64,000 bases of DNA. Origin: Capsicum annuum (lineage: Eukaryota; Streptophyta; Magnoliopsida; Solanales; Solanaceae). The stretch spans positions 54,585,685-54,649,684 of the forward strand of contig NC_061115.1 in the NCBI RefSeq assembly GCF_002878395.1. The letters run 5' to 3'. The position numbers and the translations under genes were made by a program. Under the pieces are notes generated by a model. It made no database searches, had not been told where the DNA came from, and saw only the letters and a list, made by a program, of their open reading frames with translations. Below are positions 46,095-55,894 of this stretch, one piece after another (the stretch's first letter is position 1; each line of letters opens with the position of its first letter).

Positions 46095-46510
46095 CAGGAC
46101 CCTCCTAAAGAATGAGACAAGAACCTCCTGAAGAATGAAAATTTATTTTTTATGATCAGGACTCTCCTGAAGAATAGGATAGGACCCTCCTGAAGAATGA
46201 AAATTTAGTTTATATCCAGGACCCTCCTGAAGAATGGGATGTTATTTTTCTGTTTCACCTTTTATTTTGAGTTCAGGAACATATTTTAAAACATCAAAAA
46301 AGGAAATCTAGGAGCTCCCCTGAAGAATAAGTTGAAGAAAAAAAGAGTCTAGGAGCATGCCTGAAGAAAAGGGTGAAGAAGTAACAAGTCAGGAGCCCAC
46401 CTGAAGAACGGGTGAAGAAGTAGCAAGTCAGGAACCTGCCTGAAGAATAAGGTGAATATTATCAGTTGCAAGTTCAGGAGCCCACCTGAAGAATAGGGTG
46501 AAGATTTTCA
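46095..46510 (+). repeat. Second repeat array, CAGGA..TCCTGAAGAA type
   Basis: About nine irregular copies of a core such as CAGGACCCTCCTGAAGAATG, spaced 25-65 bp. CAGGA-CCC-TCCTG is a perfect small hairpin. Later copies read CAGGAGCCCACCTG or CAGGAACCTGCCTG, keeping CAGG/CCTG pairing. The sequence between arrays (45961-46094) is plain. Confidence 0.8.
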
Positions 46511-46840
46511 AGTCCAAGCCAGAAAAAAATTTGAAGAATAAACCAATTGTCAAGTTCCCCTCTAATGCCAAAAGCCAACGAGGAGAAACATTTTATATGT
46601 CAAGTTCAACTCAGAATAATGGCTATCTTATCATTTGAGAAGTCATAAAGATTCAAATCAAGATTCTAAAAAAAAAAAACAGCATAGATAGGATCTCTCA
46701 CATGTATCTTCATTTTATTGTTTGTTATTCATTTCAATGTAAAAGCAGAAAGTCATAAACCAGAAACTCAATGGAACCTCACTCGACCTCTAACTCGTTC
46801 TCTCGCCAATTTTATCTTTGAACTACATGTGACCTGATAC

Positions 46841-48527
46841 CCCCCCCCAAAAAAAAAATCCTTATACTTAAAGGACTCTTGACCCCAAAAACAATAAATT
46901 TTTGAACGTACACTATATCCGACACGAAACTTGAAAAAAAAAAGAAGAGAAAAACAAAAAGTTGGAGTGAAAAACAACATTTTGAAAAAAAAAAGACAAA
47001 GAAGGAAAACAAGTAACTGAAAGAAGAAAGAGATTAGAGGGAAAATAGAGGAAAAAAGTTAAGGTTAGGAGTTTGGATTTTCGTTCGAGTTATCGATGCC
47101 GATATTTTTGTTTCGATGTTTGCTCTAATTTATCATACAAATTTTTATTCCATTTTAAACTATTTATTTTTATCAATTTTTTCGCGAATCAAAGCATGAA
47201 TGAAGTCTTTCTAACAAATTGTTATATTATTTAACATGTGTAATTTGTTATTTTATATAATTTGTACTTTATGTCTTTGTTTATGAATCATTTATTGGCT
47301 TGAAATCATATGGGTTAGGTTGGTTTTGAATTTTGAATGATATATTTTAAAAGTTACTAATGTTAAAAAATTGTAAAGTTATGTTTAGTTTACGTGTAAT
47401 TAAGGCATAGTCATAATAAATTATGTGAACCAAGCATGCATGCAAAAAGATTAAAAAAAAAGGGTTAAAAGAAATAACATGCACATGCATATGCATGCAC
47501 CACATTTTATTATATATTTTGTATGCACAAACAAAAAAACCTAGAGAACTAAAAAAGGGTGGTTGAAAAGATAGAAAAATGTTTTAGTATTAGCATCTCT
47601 AGTGTATTTTTCATTTATTTATATTTATTTTTTTTCTACTGGTTCATCCTAATAAACATTTTATAAATTTAGTTTAAGAGGTATTAAGTTTGCACATTTA
47701 TTAATGAAATTTTAAATATTCCGAATATTATAAATTTACTTTACTTTCAATCGTGTTAAGTCATCTCATTTTGATTTCGTTTAATTCTTAGACGTATAGT
47801 ATTATAAGATTATCATAATATGAGTAATTTTATATATTATTTCCTTCTTATTTCATCATTTTTTATTTATGGTCATTAATAAAATTTTAAAAATTATTTG
47901 TTAAATTAAATAATTGCTTAAACAAATTTTGCTTAAGGTTATTGTTAAAATTAAGAAATATTTTAAATAAATAAAATTGTTATGAGTTTATAAGTGACAA
48001 ACCAAAGTTTTAACGTTAAGTAAATTCTAGGCACGTTCAAAACATTTGTCTCAATTAAGAATGCGGCGCACACATCTTTTCGAGACATTTAAAATTCAAG
48101 GATGCAATAATGCACCTTGGAGAATATTTTTCTAGAATTAATTTTTCACAGATTTATTTAACATAAAAGACATAGGTAGCTATTTTCAGTATAATAAAAA
48201 TGAGCGATTTGGACCTTAACATAATTTATCAAAATAGCCTAAGTCAAGATAAGTCAATAAAAGTGACCGTGTTAGAACCATGGGACTCGAGGGGTGCCTC
48301 ACAGCTTCCCCTCGGTCAACAGAATTCCTTACCCGATTTTTTGTTTACGCAGACCATAATAAAGAGTCATTTTCTTTTGATTAGGGATTCATAAAGGTGA
48401 TTTGAAACACCATAAATCAATTTCAAGTGGCGACTCTGGAAATGATAAAAATAATCCCTATTCAAAACCGTACTTTGATTGGAAAAACTCTTCGACTCGG
48501 CCCTCGAACGAAAAAAGGGATGTGACA
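46841..48527 (+). mobile_element. Ogre/Tat-type 3' LTR, 5' end deleted
   Basis: Aligned by eye with 39745-41421 of the 5' LTR with few differences, ending GGGATGTGACA. The first 480 bp or so of the LTR (from TGTAGACACGTG) and the polypurine tract are missing. A third copy of the AACTACRT..GACCTGATA hairpin motif runs straight into a C-run and A-run (46841-46858) at the breakpoint. TSD GTAAA follows at 48528-48532. Together with the 5' LTR the element spans 39267-48527, 9.26 kb. Confidence 0.88.
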
Positions 48528-49130
48528 GTAAAGGTTGCTCCAATTTTAAAGAAAGGTTTGGAATTTTAATGAGAATGATTTTTTTTTTCTTTATGATAAA
48601 AAGCAGTAAAAAGTATTATAAAAGACCTTCTACAATATGAATCTTGACTAGTTTAGACAGTCAATTTTAAATATTGGATGATGAACAACAAAAACAAAAG
48701 AAAAATAGATCTACATTTGATTCTAAGGGAGAATAACACATTTCAATCTGAAATAGTAAAGTAAGGTCAATAGCATTTTGGTTCCTAAATTATTAAAATA
48801 AAAGGATAATACCATTTTGATTCCTAGTTGATCATTTTCTTTTTTAGTTCTTATAATATACTATTCAGCATGTCTCATCTTTAATTAATTTGAATGTGCA
48901 TGTTTGCTTTTTTAATTCATAAAATATGTTACATTTGCTATTTGTAGGACTATATTATCCGTCAAATATGAAGAAATTAAAAAGTACAAACTTAACATGA
49001 TGCATGCATAATTATGTGGTAAAATAATTAAAATTATAATAAATTTGTAATTATTTTGAGGCAAGGAATCAAAAGTGCATAATTTTAGAAATTGAATATC
49101 TAATGATCTTAGTCTAGTATCAAGGGATTA
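48528..49130. other. A/T-rich spacer
   Basis: TSD GTAAA at its left edge. No gene, RNA or clear transposon end is seen. Confidence 0.5.
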
Positions 49131-50905
49131 GAGTAAATTTCAGGATGGTCATCTGGCTTTGTCTTCGTTACTGAAAAATTATTATTTTTTGTTTTGTTAT
49201 ATAAAAGTCATTTAACTTTATTTTTTATTTTTCACAAAAGTAACTTTGACAAAATATTATTAAAATTCTACCTAAAATGTGTAATAAAATAACAAAAAGA
49301 TTCTTTATATTTGAAGGTAAGTTTAAAATGGACCCTCATATACTTTTTTGGACAGTTTTGATACTTTACTCTTGCTAAATGTGAATACGCCTAACCTTCA
49401 TCAAATACTTAACAAACTCTAAATGTTAAATTTTATAAAACTAAAAAAAAAAGATTTAATGTTTATTCATATTTAAAGGTTTTTCTACAATTTTCTTTTT
49501 TTTGGTTTATTGCAGCATTCTTATTTTAATTTTTTTATAACAATTCTTTTAGCGTACTTATCACTAATGCGAAAATATATACTTAAACTTATTTTTAACT
49601 ATTAATACTACTTTGTTAATTTTCTTATTATTTATTTATTCAATATCACTACTAAATAAAAATAAAAATGAAGATTTTTGAATTTTCCCTTTTCATTATG
49701 GCTGAATATGAATTTTAAGATATCGATTATGTAAGTTCTGGTAAAATTAAGATTTACTTAGAATTTATTTTTCTATGAAACAATTGAAATATCAAGAAGT
49801 CAATACTTATATAAATTTTTAAAATTTTCATCATGCCACTATTTTCAACTTTCACAAAATTTTTAATACCCCTCTAGAACATCTCTTATTCAGAACTTTT
49901 AAATTTATTAATTTCATAATAAGTAATATTATTTTATTTTTATTTTTTGTTAATAACCCTTATTTACTAAAAATATTACAGTTTAGGCCGCATATTCAAT
50001 GCAGGGCCGGCTCAAGCAAATTTGTGGCCTAAGGTCAAAATCGAATGGAGGCCTTAGGTTGTTAAGAAAAATTAATTGTTTTTGTGAAGTCTACTTTCAA
50101 AATTATATAATCACTTTATTCTAATAATTCCTTTTTAATAAATAATATAGCCAATTCATTAAATCTTTCTTGAGACATAATACTCTAGACTAGATATATT
50201 AAACTCCTCCTAAATTTCTTTTATATAAAAATTTTATTTTTCTATATATAGTATTTAATATATTTTTTAAAAATCTATAATCTATTATTTATTTTAAAAA
50301 AAATAATGAGGCCCCTCAAATTTGGTGGCCTAATACAACCGCTTATTTTTCGAAAGGGTAGAGCGCCCATGATTCAATGTATTAATGATAGTGTTCACGG
50401 AAACTATCATAAAATAATTTGAAAATCTGTATTGATTACTATGAACAAAATATTATTTAACAAAAGGAAAGGAAAGATATCCATGAATTAATTTAAAAGT
50501 AGTATATTATGAAAGGGTAAGTAAATAATAATATAATATTTTTCACTTCTAATAAATATATTTTGAGATCTTTTTCCTGATTTTACTTTTTTTCCAATAT
50601 TCATTAAATTTAGTAAATAGAGTTTGTTAAATATATGAAAATAAAAAAAGATTCTTTTTTAGGAAAATAGTGGACTAAAATGGCCCAAAAAGTATATTTA
50701 GGGGATCATTTTGAATATATCCTTAAACATAAGGAATTGTTTTTGTTATTTTGTCTTACATTTTAGATAGAGTTTTTAACAATATTTTGTCAAAGTTACT
50801 TTTCTTAATGATAAGATAAAGTTAAATGATTTTTATAATAAAACAAAAAATAATGACTTTTCAATAATGAACACAAAACTAAATAGACAACCCACGAAAT
50901 TTTTC
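49131..50905. mobile_element. MULE-like non-autonomous DNA transposon with long terminal inverted repeats
   Basis: About 300 bp at the left (GAGTAAATTTC..., 49131 onward) is matched in reverse complement at the right (ending ...GAAATTTTTC at 50905): for example AAGTAACTTTGACAAAATATT near 49242 against AATATTTTGTCAAAGTTACTT near 50791. The flanking nine bases AAGGGATTA (49122-49130) and AAAGAATTA (50906-50914) agree at seven of nine, fitting the 9-bp TSD of Mutator-like elements. No transposase is present. It contains a nested hAT-like element. Confidence 0.75.
50002..50371. mobile_element. hAT-like non-autonomous element, 370 bp, TSD ATTCAATG
   Basis: It starts CAGGGCCGGCTC and ends GAGCGCCCATG, an imperfect inverted pair. 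ATTCAATG flanks both sides (49994-50001 and 50372-50379), a perfect 8-bp duplication typical of hAT. It contains GTGGCCTAAGG near the left and GGTGGCCTAAT near the right. There is no coding sequence. Confidence 0.85.
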
Positions 50906-50914
50906 AAAGAATTA

Positions 50915-51279
50915 AAACCGAAATTCATCAATAATTAATAGACCAAAAGTATTATTGACACGAAAACCAACTATAGAAGAGGGATGGTCATACCACCCCT
51001 TTTAATATTCAATGATTTTGGTTTTTTTCAATTAGGACATGAAATCTTTATTTTTTATTTTTATTTTTAAAAAATGAGGCATATGATGTGGCAGTCGGAA
51101 TCATTGAATTAGATTAGGCTAATAATGTTGAGTTGAACGGAATCTGACCATATGAGTTTGAGACAGCCATGGCAAGATCTGTTCCTTGCTGTCTTTCATT
51201 AACTTAAAACCTTGCAACGTCTTATGTCCTTTGTATAGTTGTCTCCAATTCTATCAATCAAATCAGAGGAAAAATTAAG
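50915..51279. other. Spacer between DNA transposons
   Basis: No gene is recognised. Slightly less A/T-rich toward 51130-51250. Confidence 0.4.
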
Positions 51280-51297
51280 TCAAGAGATAATACGTGG

Positions 51298-51625
51298 TTC
51301 GAAGGACCCTTCGATTCATTAAGGGGCATAGCGACGCCCTCGCCCGGCGTTATTTTCGGACCTAGCAGCAGACGAGCAGGTCGTGCCTGAATTCAAATTG
51401 GACCACTCTTCTTTGTTTGAGCTGCTTCCAAGCACGCAGATCAAAGATCTCACTCATCCTGGACAAGTACATAGAGATCTTCGTGGGACCGTGGAGAGAG
51501 TCTCAATCGATCTTTTCTAGGATTTCTTATCACGCCACACATGGAGATCTTTCCATTGATAGATTAGAGGGTCCTCTATTGAACAAATTCTTAAAGGTTA
51601 GGTTACTACCTGCTTCTACGGAAGA
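51298..51625. other. GC-richer insertion of possible organellar origin inside the transposon arm
   Basis: About 328 bp with markedly higher GC than both sides (for example GACGCCCTCGCCCGGCG near 51331) separates two pieces of one inverted-repeat arm. The plus strand is open from 51417 to 51650 (MSCFQARRSKISLILDKYIEIF...), but I recognise no protein. The texture resembles plant mitochondrial DNA, so a NUMT captured at a break is likely; a captured nuclear exon is the alternative. Confidence 0.4.
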
Positions 51626-52216
51626 CCCTAAACTTGACACCAAATTATAACTTTGACAGTGCACAAATATGACTTTTAACTATTCAACACTGCACAAATA
51701 TGACCTTCGATCCTACGTGACAAAACGCGTATTCAACATGCAAAATTGGGCGTGTCTAACTTAAAATCTAAGGGCATAATACATAAATATGACCTTAAAC
51801 TTTGACAGTGCACAAATATGACCTTTAACTATTCAAAACTGCACAAAAATGATCTTTAAATGACTTTTCACTATTATTTTTTTTATTATTTTTGGCTCAA
51901 AGATGAAAATGACATCTAATTTCTTTTGTCATTGCGGAAAAAGAGCAATATTGAAGATTTATTAATTAGATGGGTTAGCCTCATACGAAAAAATCGCGTG
52001 GGTATGTATATATATTATAAAGCAGAGAGTGAATTTAAGTTATATAATATATCTAAATATAATTTATTTAAATATTAAATTAAAGATGAACTATACTAAT
52101 AATAAAAAAATTATAGTTTTAATAAAACGTTATTAAGGATTGTAGTAGTAGTGTATTAAATTAACGTTATTACAATGTTATTAAATTAACGTTATTAAAA
52201 CATTATTAAATTAATG

Positions 52217-52440
52217 CAGGGACGGACCTACGTGGTTGTCATAGGGTTCACTCGAACCACCTCGATAAAAAAGTTACGTTATAAATATAAGGTAGAAAAT
52301 CTATATTTATGTACGTATATTAATGTTGAACCACATAAAACAAGACACTTAGATAGCCTAGTGGTGTTATTTGTTATTCTTGGACGCTTCCTTCAGCCTA
52401 CTTTGTGGGTTCGATTTTTTAATTAAAAAAAATTAGGTGT
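52217..52440 (+). mobile_element. Possible small repeat with hAT-like start and pol III-like boxes
   Basis: It begins CAGGGACGGACCTACGTGG, similar to the termini of plant hAT-like MITEs. It also holds TAGCCTAGTGG (52355-52365, resembling a pol III A box) and GTGGGTTCGATT (52405-52416, resembling a B box) about 40 bp apart, as in tRNA-derived SINEs. No matching right end was found. Two different origins are possible. Confidence 0.35.
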
Positions 52441-52446
52441 TGTTTC

Positions 52447-52450
<4 letters not shown>

Positions 52451-52485
<35 letters not shown>
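52451..52485. repeat. ATA trinucleotide microsatellite
   Basis: About twelve uninterrupted ATA units. Confidence 0.95.
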
Positions 52486-52486
<1 letters not shown>

Positions 52487-52797
52487 TAAAAAAATGATGT
52501 CTTTTTAACACAAAAAGCAAAACTTTGACAGTGCACAAATATAACCTTTAACTATTCAAAACTGCACAAATATGACCTCCCTTCAAGTCAGCCCTTTTAA
52601 CGATGTGGCACCGTGTGATTGGATTACCTTTCCATGCAGGTGAGAGTGAAACTCACGCATGGGGTTGCAAAATTGGAGGTCATATTTGTTCAGGTTTTGA
52701 ATAGTTAAATGTCCTATTTATGCATTATCAAAATTTAAGATTAAAGTTATAATTTAGTATCAAGTTTAGGATGATAGTTATGTATTAGTTCTTGACA

Positions 52798-54352
52798 CAT
52801 TCAATTTAAGGCATAATAAGCATCTTTTCGAGGTTGACGTGAATTCAGAATTATAAATATGTGAATAAAATGTATCAACACTTTTACTATTGTTTTCAAC
52901 ATTGATGTGATTTTTGCACGTGTGGCTGCAGTCAGTGTCTACATATTTCATTTTGACATCTTATTTTGGCACTTGTCTCTATTGAACATTTACAACAACA
53001 TATTCAGTTTATTTCTACTTAATGAGGTTTGAGGAGGGTAGAGTGTATGCAAACTATATTACTATCTCAAAAGAAGTAGAGAAACTGTTTTGGATAGATC
53101 CGATTTAGGACTTTCTATTGAACATTTAAACTGCTAAAAATAAATATCATGTTTACTATTAGAAAAACTAAAGAGAGTATAAACCACTTGCCAATAACGT
53201 GGCAAAGTGACGAATTCGAAACCTATTGATTCAAAATATTGATAATTAATTTACTAAGAAAAAATAGGAAAACATATTTTTGATAAAATAAAATGGGACA
53301 CATGTGTCCTACGTGGTGTCTTACGCGACATGTAGGACAACAAGTTTGTATACTTATTCAACTTTATATAAATTTAAGTGTCTACTTATGCACACTCAAA
53401 ATTAGAGGATATAAATATCAGATGAGATAAATTAAAAAATATTTATATATTATGCCTTTTTAGTATACCGAAGAAGTGAAGATGGAACGAAGAGAGCAGA
53501 TCAAGTGATGAATATTTAGCATTTATAGGCGCAAAGTGCACAGCATCTAGCAATAGAAGTCTTGCGCAAACCAATGCCACTTGTAAACCTTAACACTAAT
53601 CTACCTCTTTGAAAATTTCTCTCCAATTCCCAAAGATACATACATGGCCAGCTTACTAACTTTTTTAAAGAACTTCATAAACCAATCCTTGAACTCATAT
53701 TCCTTCAGGTAAAATGGTAGCTATTGAGAAATATATGTCCTTCTAGACTGTCAATATCCATAATCTCCAAGATTATAATAAATTCCATTGATAGATCTAA
53801 GCTTTCCCTCTTTATAATATTATCCAAAAAGCATCACCTGGGGCATGCCAGACAGAGAGACCGCTCGCTTGAAGAAAATTCTTTTAGAGTCCGAGATCAG
53901 TCAAGCCATATATTTCCTTACAGTCAAGTGATTGAATGCCCCTCGAATCGACAACAAGTGCTCTATAAGAAATAACCTTTTGATTGGCTTTTTCGTATCT
54001 TAAGGACTTTCTGATCGAAAGTAGGATTTATAGCGGACCTGCCTTGCTGACAGCTAGGATATTGCATACATAGTTGCGTTGGACAAACTTTTGTACTATG
54101 GATTAAATTGCAAGCGCATGCTCATCCAGTTATCCATAGTGTTCATGAAAGGGGTACAACGTGTGTACGTTCATTTAATGTATTTATAGTTTATATATAA
54201 GTAATGTCCTGCAATATCATGTGATAGTTTCTTAAAAATTTTAGTTAGTTCGTAGGCAAAAATGCATCTCCATTATTGCTGGTAATAACAATTGCAGACA
54301 TGTTGGTGAAGAGAAAAAATAAATCAGATTAGACTCGTGAAAGTTTAGAGAT
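52798..54352. other. Unassigned region with small inverted repeats
   Basis: No gene is recognised. GGACACATGTGTCC (53296-53309) is a perfect palindrome. TGTCCTACGTG (53305-53315) pairs with CATGTAGGACA (53329-53339), one mismatch, possibly the sub-terminus of a DNA transposon. The stretch 53830-54060 is richer in GC, with an open plus frame 53724-53975 that matches nothing I know; it could be organellar or an old exon. Confidence 0.35.
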
Positions 54353-54364
54353 GCTCTGATACCA
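54353..54364 (-). other. Primer-binding-site-like sequence
   Basis: The minus strand reads TGGTATCAGAGC, the perfect initiator-Met primer site, directly left of an LTR edge at 54365. It implies internal sequence to the left, yet the pol relic lies to the right of the LTR. Confidence 0.75.
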
Positions 54365-54921
54365 TATAGAGATTAATAATAAAATTGAACTTGAATGAGT
54401 TATATTCAAACATAGCATCTATTTAAATGTCAGTAAATGTAACTAACTCGACTGACTTTAAGGAAACTAACTTGTCTAACTTTAAAGAACTAATGTAACA
54501 ATTTAATCTAATCTTTTAGATAAGATTAGATATCTTATTCAAACTAATTCAAATAAACTAATAGTTTATTTGGCCAAGCTCATTTTCTCTCAAAAGTGCT
54601 TATTTTTTCTCGAAAGTGCTTGTTTTAAAAAAATGAGGTGTTTGGCCAAGCTTTTGAAAGAAAATAAGTATTTTTAGGAGTAGAAGAAACAATTTTTCAT
54701 AGGCTAAAAGTAGTTTCTTTCTAAAAGTACTTTTGAAAAAAATACACTTAAAAGCACTTTAAAATAATTGGTCAAACGATAATTGTTGCTCAAAAGTGAT
54801 TTTTAAATTCATTAGTCAAATACAAACGGCTCCTCGCCAAAAGCACTTCTAAGAAAAGCATTTTTCAAAATAAGTTGGTTTTAGAAGCTTGGTCAAACAT
54901 GCTATAAATCTATTCCTAACA
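54365..54921 (-). mobile_element. Ale-like copia LTR (minus) interrupted by a MITE
   Basis: On the minus strand it starts TGTTAGGAATAG at 54921 and ends ...CTCTATA at 54365 (terminal CA mutated to TA). Without the MITE it is about 214 bp, short like LTRs of the Ale lineage. The pol 3' end lies to the right, the primer-site-like sequence to the left. Confidence 0.7.
54562..54904. mobile_element. 343-bp MITE with TSD TAA
   Basis: The left end TAGTTTATTTGGCCAAGC and the reverse complement of the right end, TAGCATGTTTGACCAAGC, agree at 14 of 18. TAA flanks both sides (54559-54561, 54905-54907). A 3-bp TWA duplication suits PIF/Harbinger (Tourist-like), but the termini are not diagnostic. The interior repeats AAAAGTGCTT-like and AAAAGCACTT-like words. 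Confidence 0.75.
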
Positions 54922-54989
54922 AACTGATAACCACAAGTTTATATCAATACACTCACTCATGTTAGGTGTGGTGCGATAAAAACTAACTT

Positions 54990-55893
54990 AGATAAACATC
55001 GAAGAAAGGTAGATTTTGGCAGCGACTTGGTGAGAGTGTCTACAACTTGATCCACAAAAGGAAGATGTTTGACAACCACTCTGTCAGAATTCACGCTATT
55101 GTAGAGATATGAAAGTCCACTGCAATGTGCATCATCTTAGTATGGAACCTGAATTCTTGCTAATATATGAAATGCCAATATCATCACAGAAAAAAATAGG
55201 TATTTGTGAGATATAATCGCATAGTTCATTTAATGGGTTATGGACCCACGTAATCTCAGAGAGTGCATTGGCCACCAATTTATATTTTGCTTTAGTGGAA
55301 CATCAAGTAACTGATTATTGCTTCCTAAAGGACCAAGATATAGGGTTTGGTCCTAAGAACAACATATAGACATATGTAGAGACTCTGTCACTTGGATCAC
55401 TTGCCCAATCAGCATCAGTATATATATACAAATTTTTATCAGAATGATGATGAATTTCCATGCATGATGTTACAATTGAATTGGGGTATCGAAGAACCCT
55501 TCTTATCGCCTTCCCATGTTTCAAAATCGGGGAATGCATAAATTAGGATAATTTATTTACTACAAAAGAGATATCAGAATGCATAAATGATAAGTATTGC
55601 AACTTATATAGAGTGTGTCGATATAGAGTTGTATATCTTAGTGGTAAACTTGAACACATGTGTGTGGCAACCCCTTTGCAATTAGTCATATCCATATTTG
55701 AGAAAATCTCAAGAATATATTGGTATTGTAATAAGATAGTACCATTAGGAACATAATAAACTTCTATCCCCAAGAAATAATTAAGTTCACCAAGATTCAT
55801 TAAGGAGAACCTACTAGCAAAAGAGTTGATGATATGTGCAACAAAATTTGGGTGATTCACAATAATGAGAATATCATCAACACTAATTGCATA
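54990..55893 (-). pseudogene. Ale-like copia RT end and RNase H relic
   Basis: Reading the minus strand, the piece starts in the RT palm at SVDDILIIVNHPNF (the catalytic YVDD box with its first residue lost). It continues LMNLGELNYFLGIEVYY, SNMDMTNCKGVATHM and MHSDISFVVNKLS (55890-55545). RNase H then reads HGKAIRRVLRYPNS, YTDADWASDPSDR, YVYMLFLGPNPISWSFRKQ (55539-55315) and further decayed parts toward 55000. RT synthesises DNA from element RNA and RNase H degrades the template. Everything upstream of the YVDD box is gone, replaced by an Athila/Tat LTR. Frame breaks make it inactive. The Ale assignment rests on the DADWA and ISW blocks. Confidence 0.85.
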
Positions 55894-55894
55894 T

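Larger units (their letters stand above)
51280..52797. mobile_element. Long-TIR non-autonomous DNA transposon cluster
   Basis: The right side in reverse complement (TGTCAAGAACTAATACAT...CCTAAACTTGATACTAAATTATAAC in parts, 52686-52795) matches the left side, where the same order is split: GTCAAGAGATAATACGT at about 51281-51297, then CCCTAAACTTGACACCAAATTATAAC from about 51626. Direct repeats of a TTTGACAGTGCACAAATATGACC core occur near 51653, 51800 and 52523. No transposase was seen. Superfamily unknown; MULE-like is a guess. Confidence 0.6.

Noticed and set aside
53724..53975. Ribosomal or organellar protein gene
   Set aside because: The composition is suggestive but no recognisable motif; kept only as a possible organellar or exon relic.
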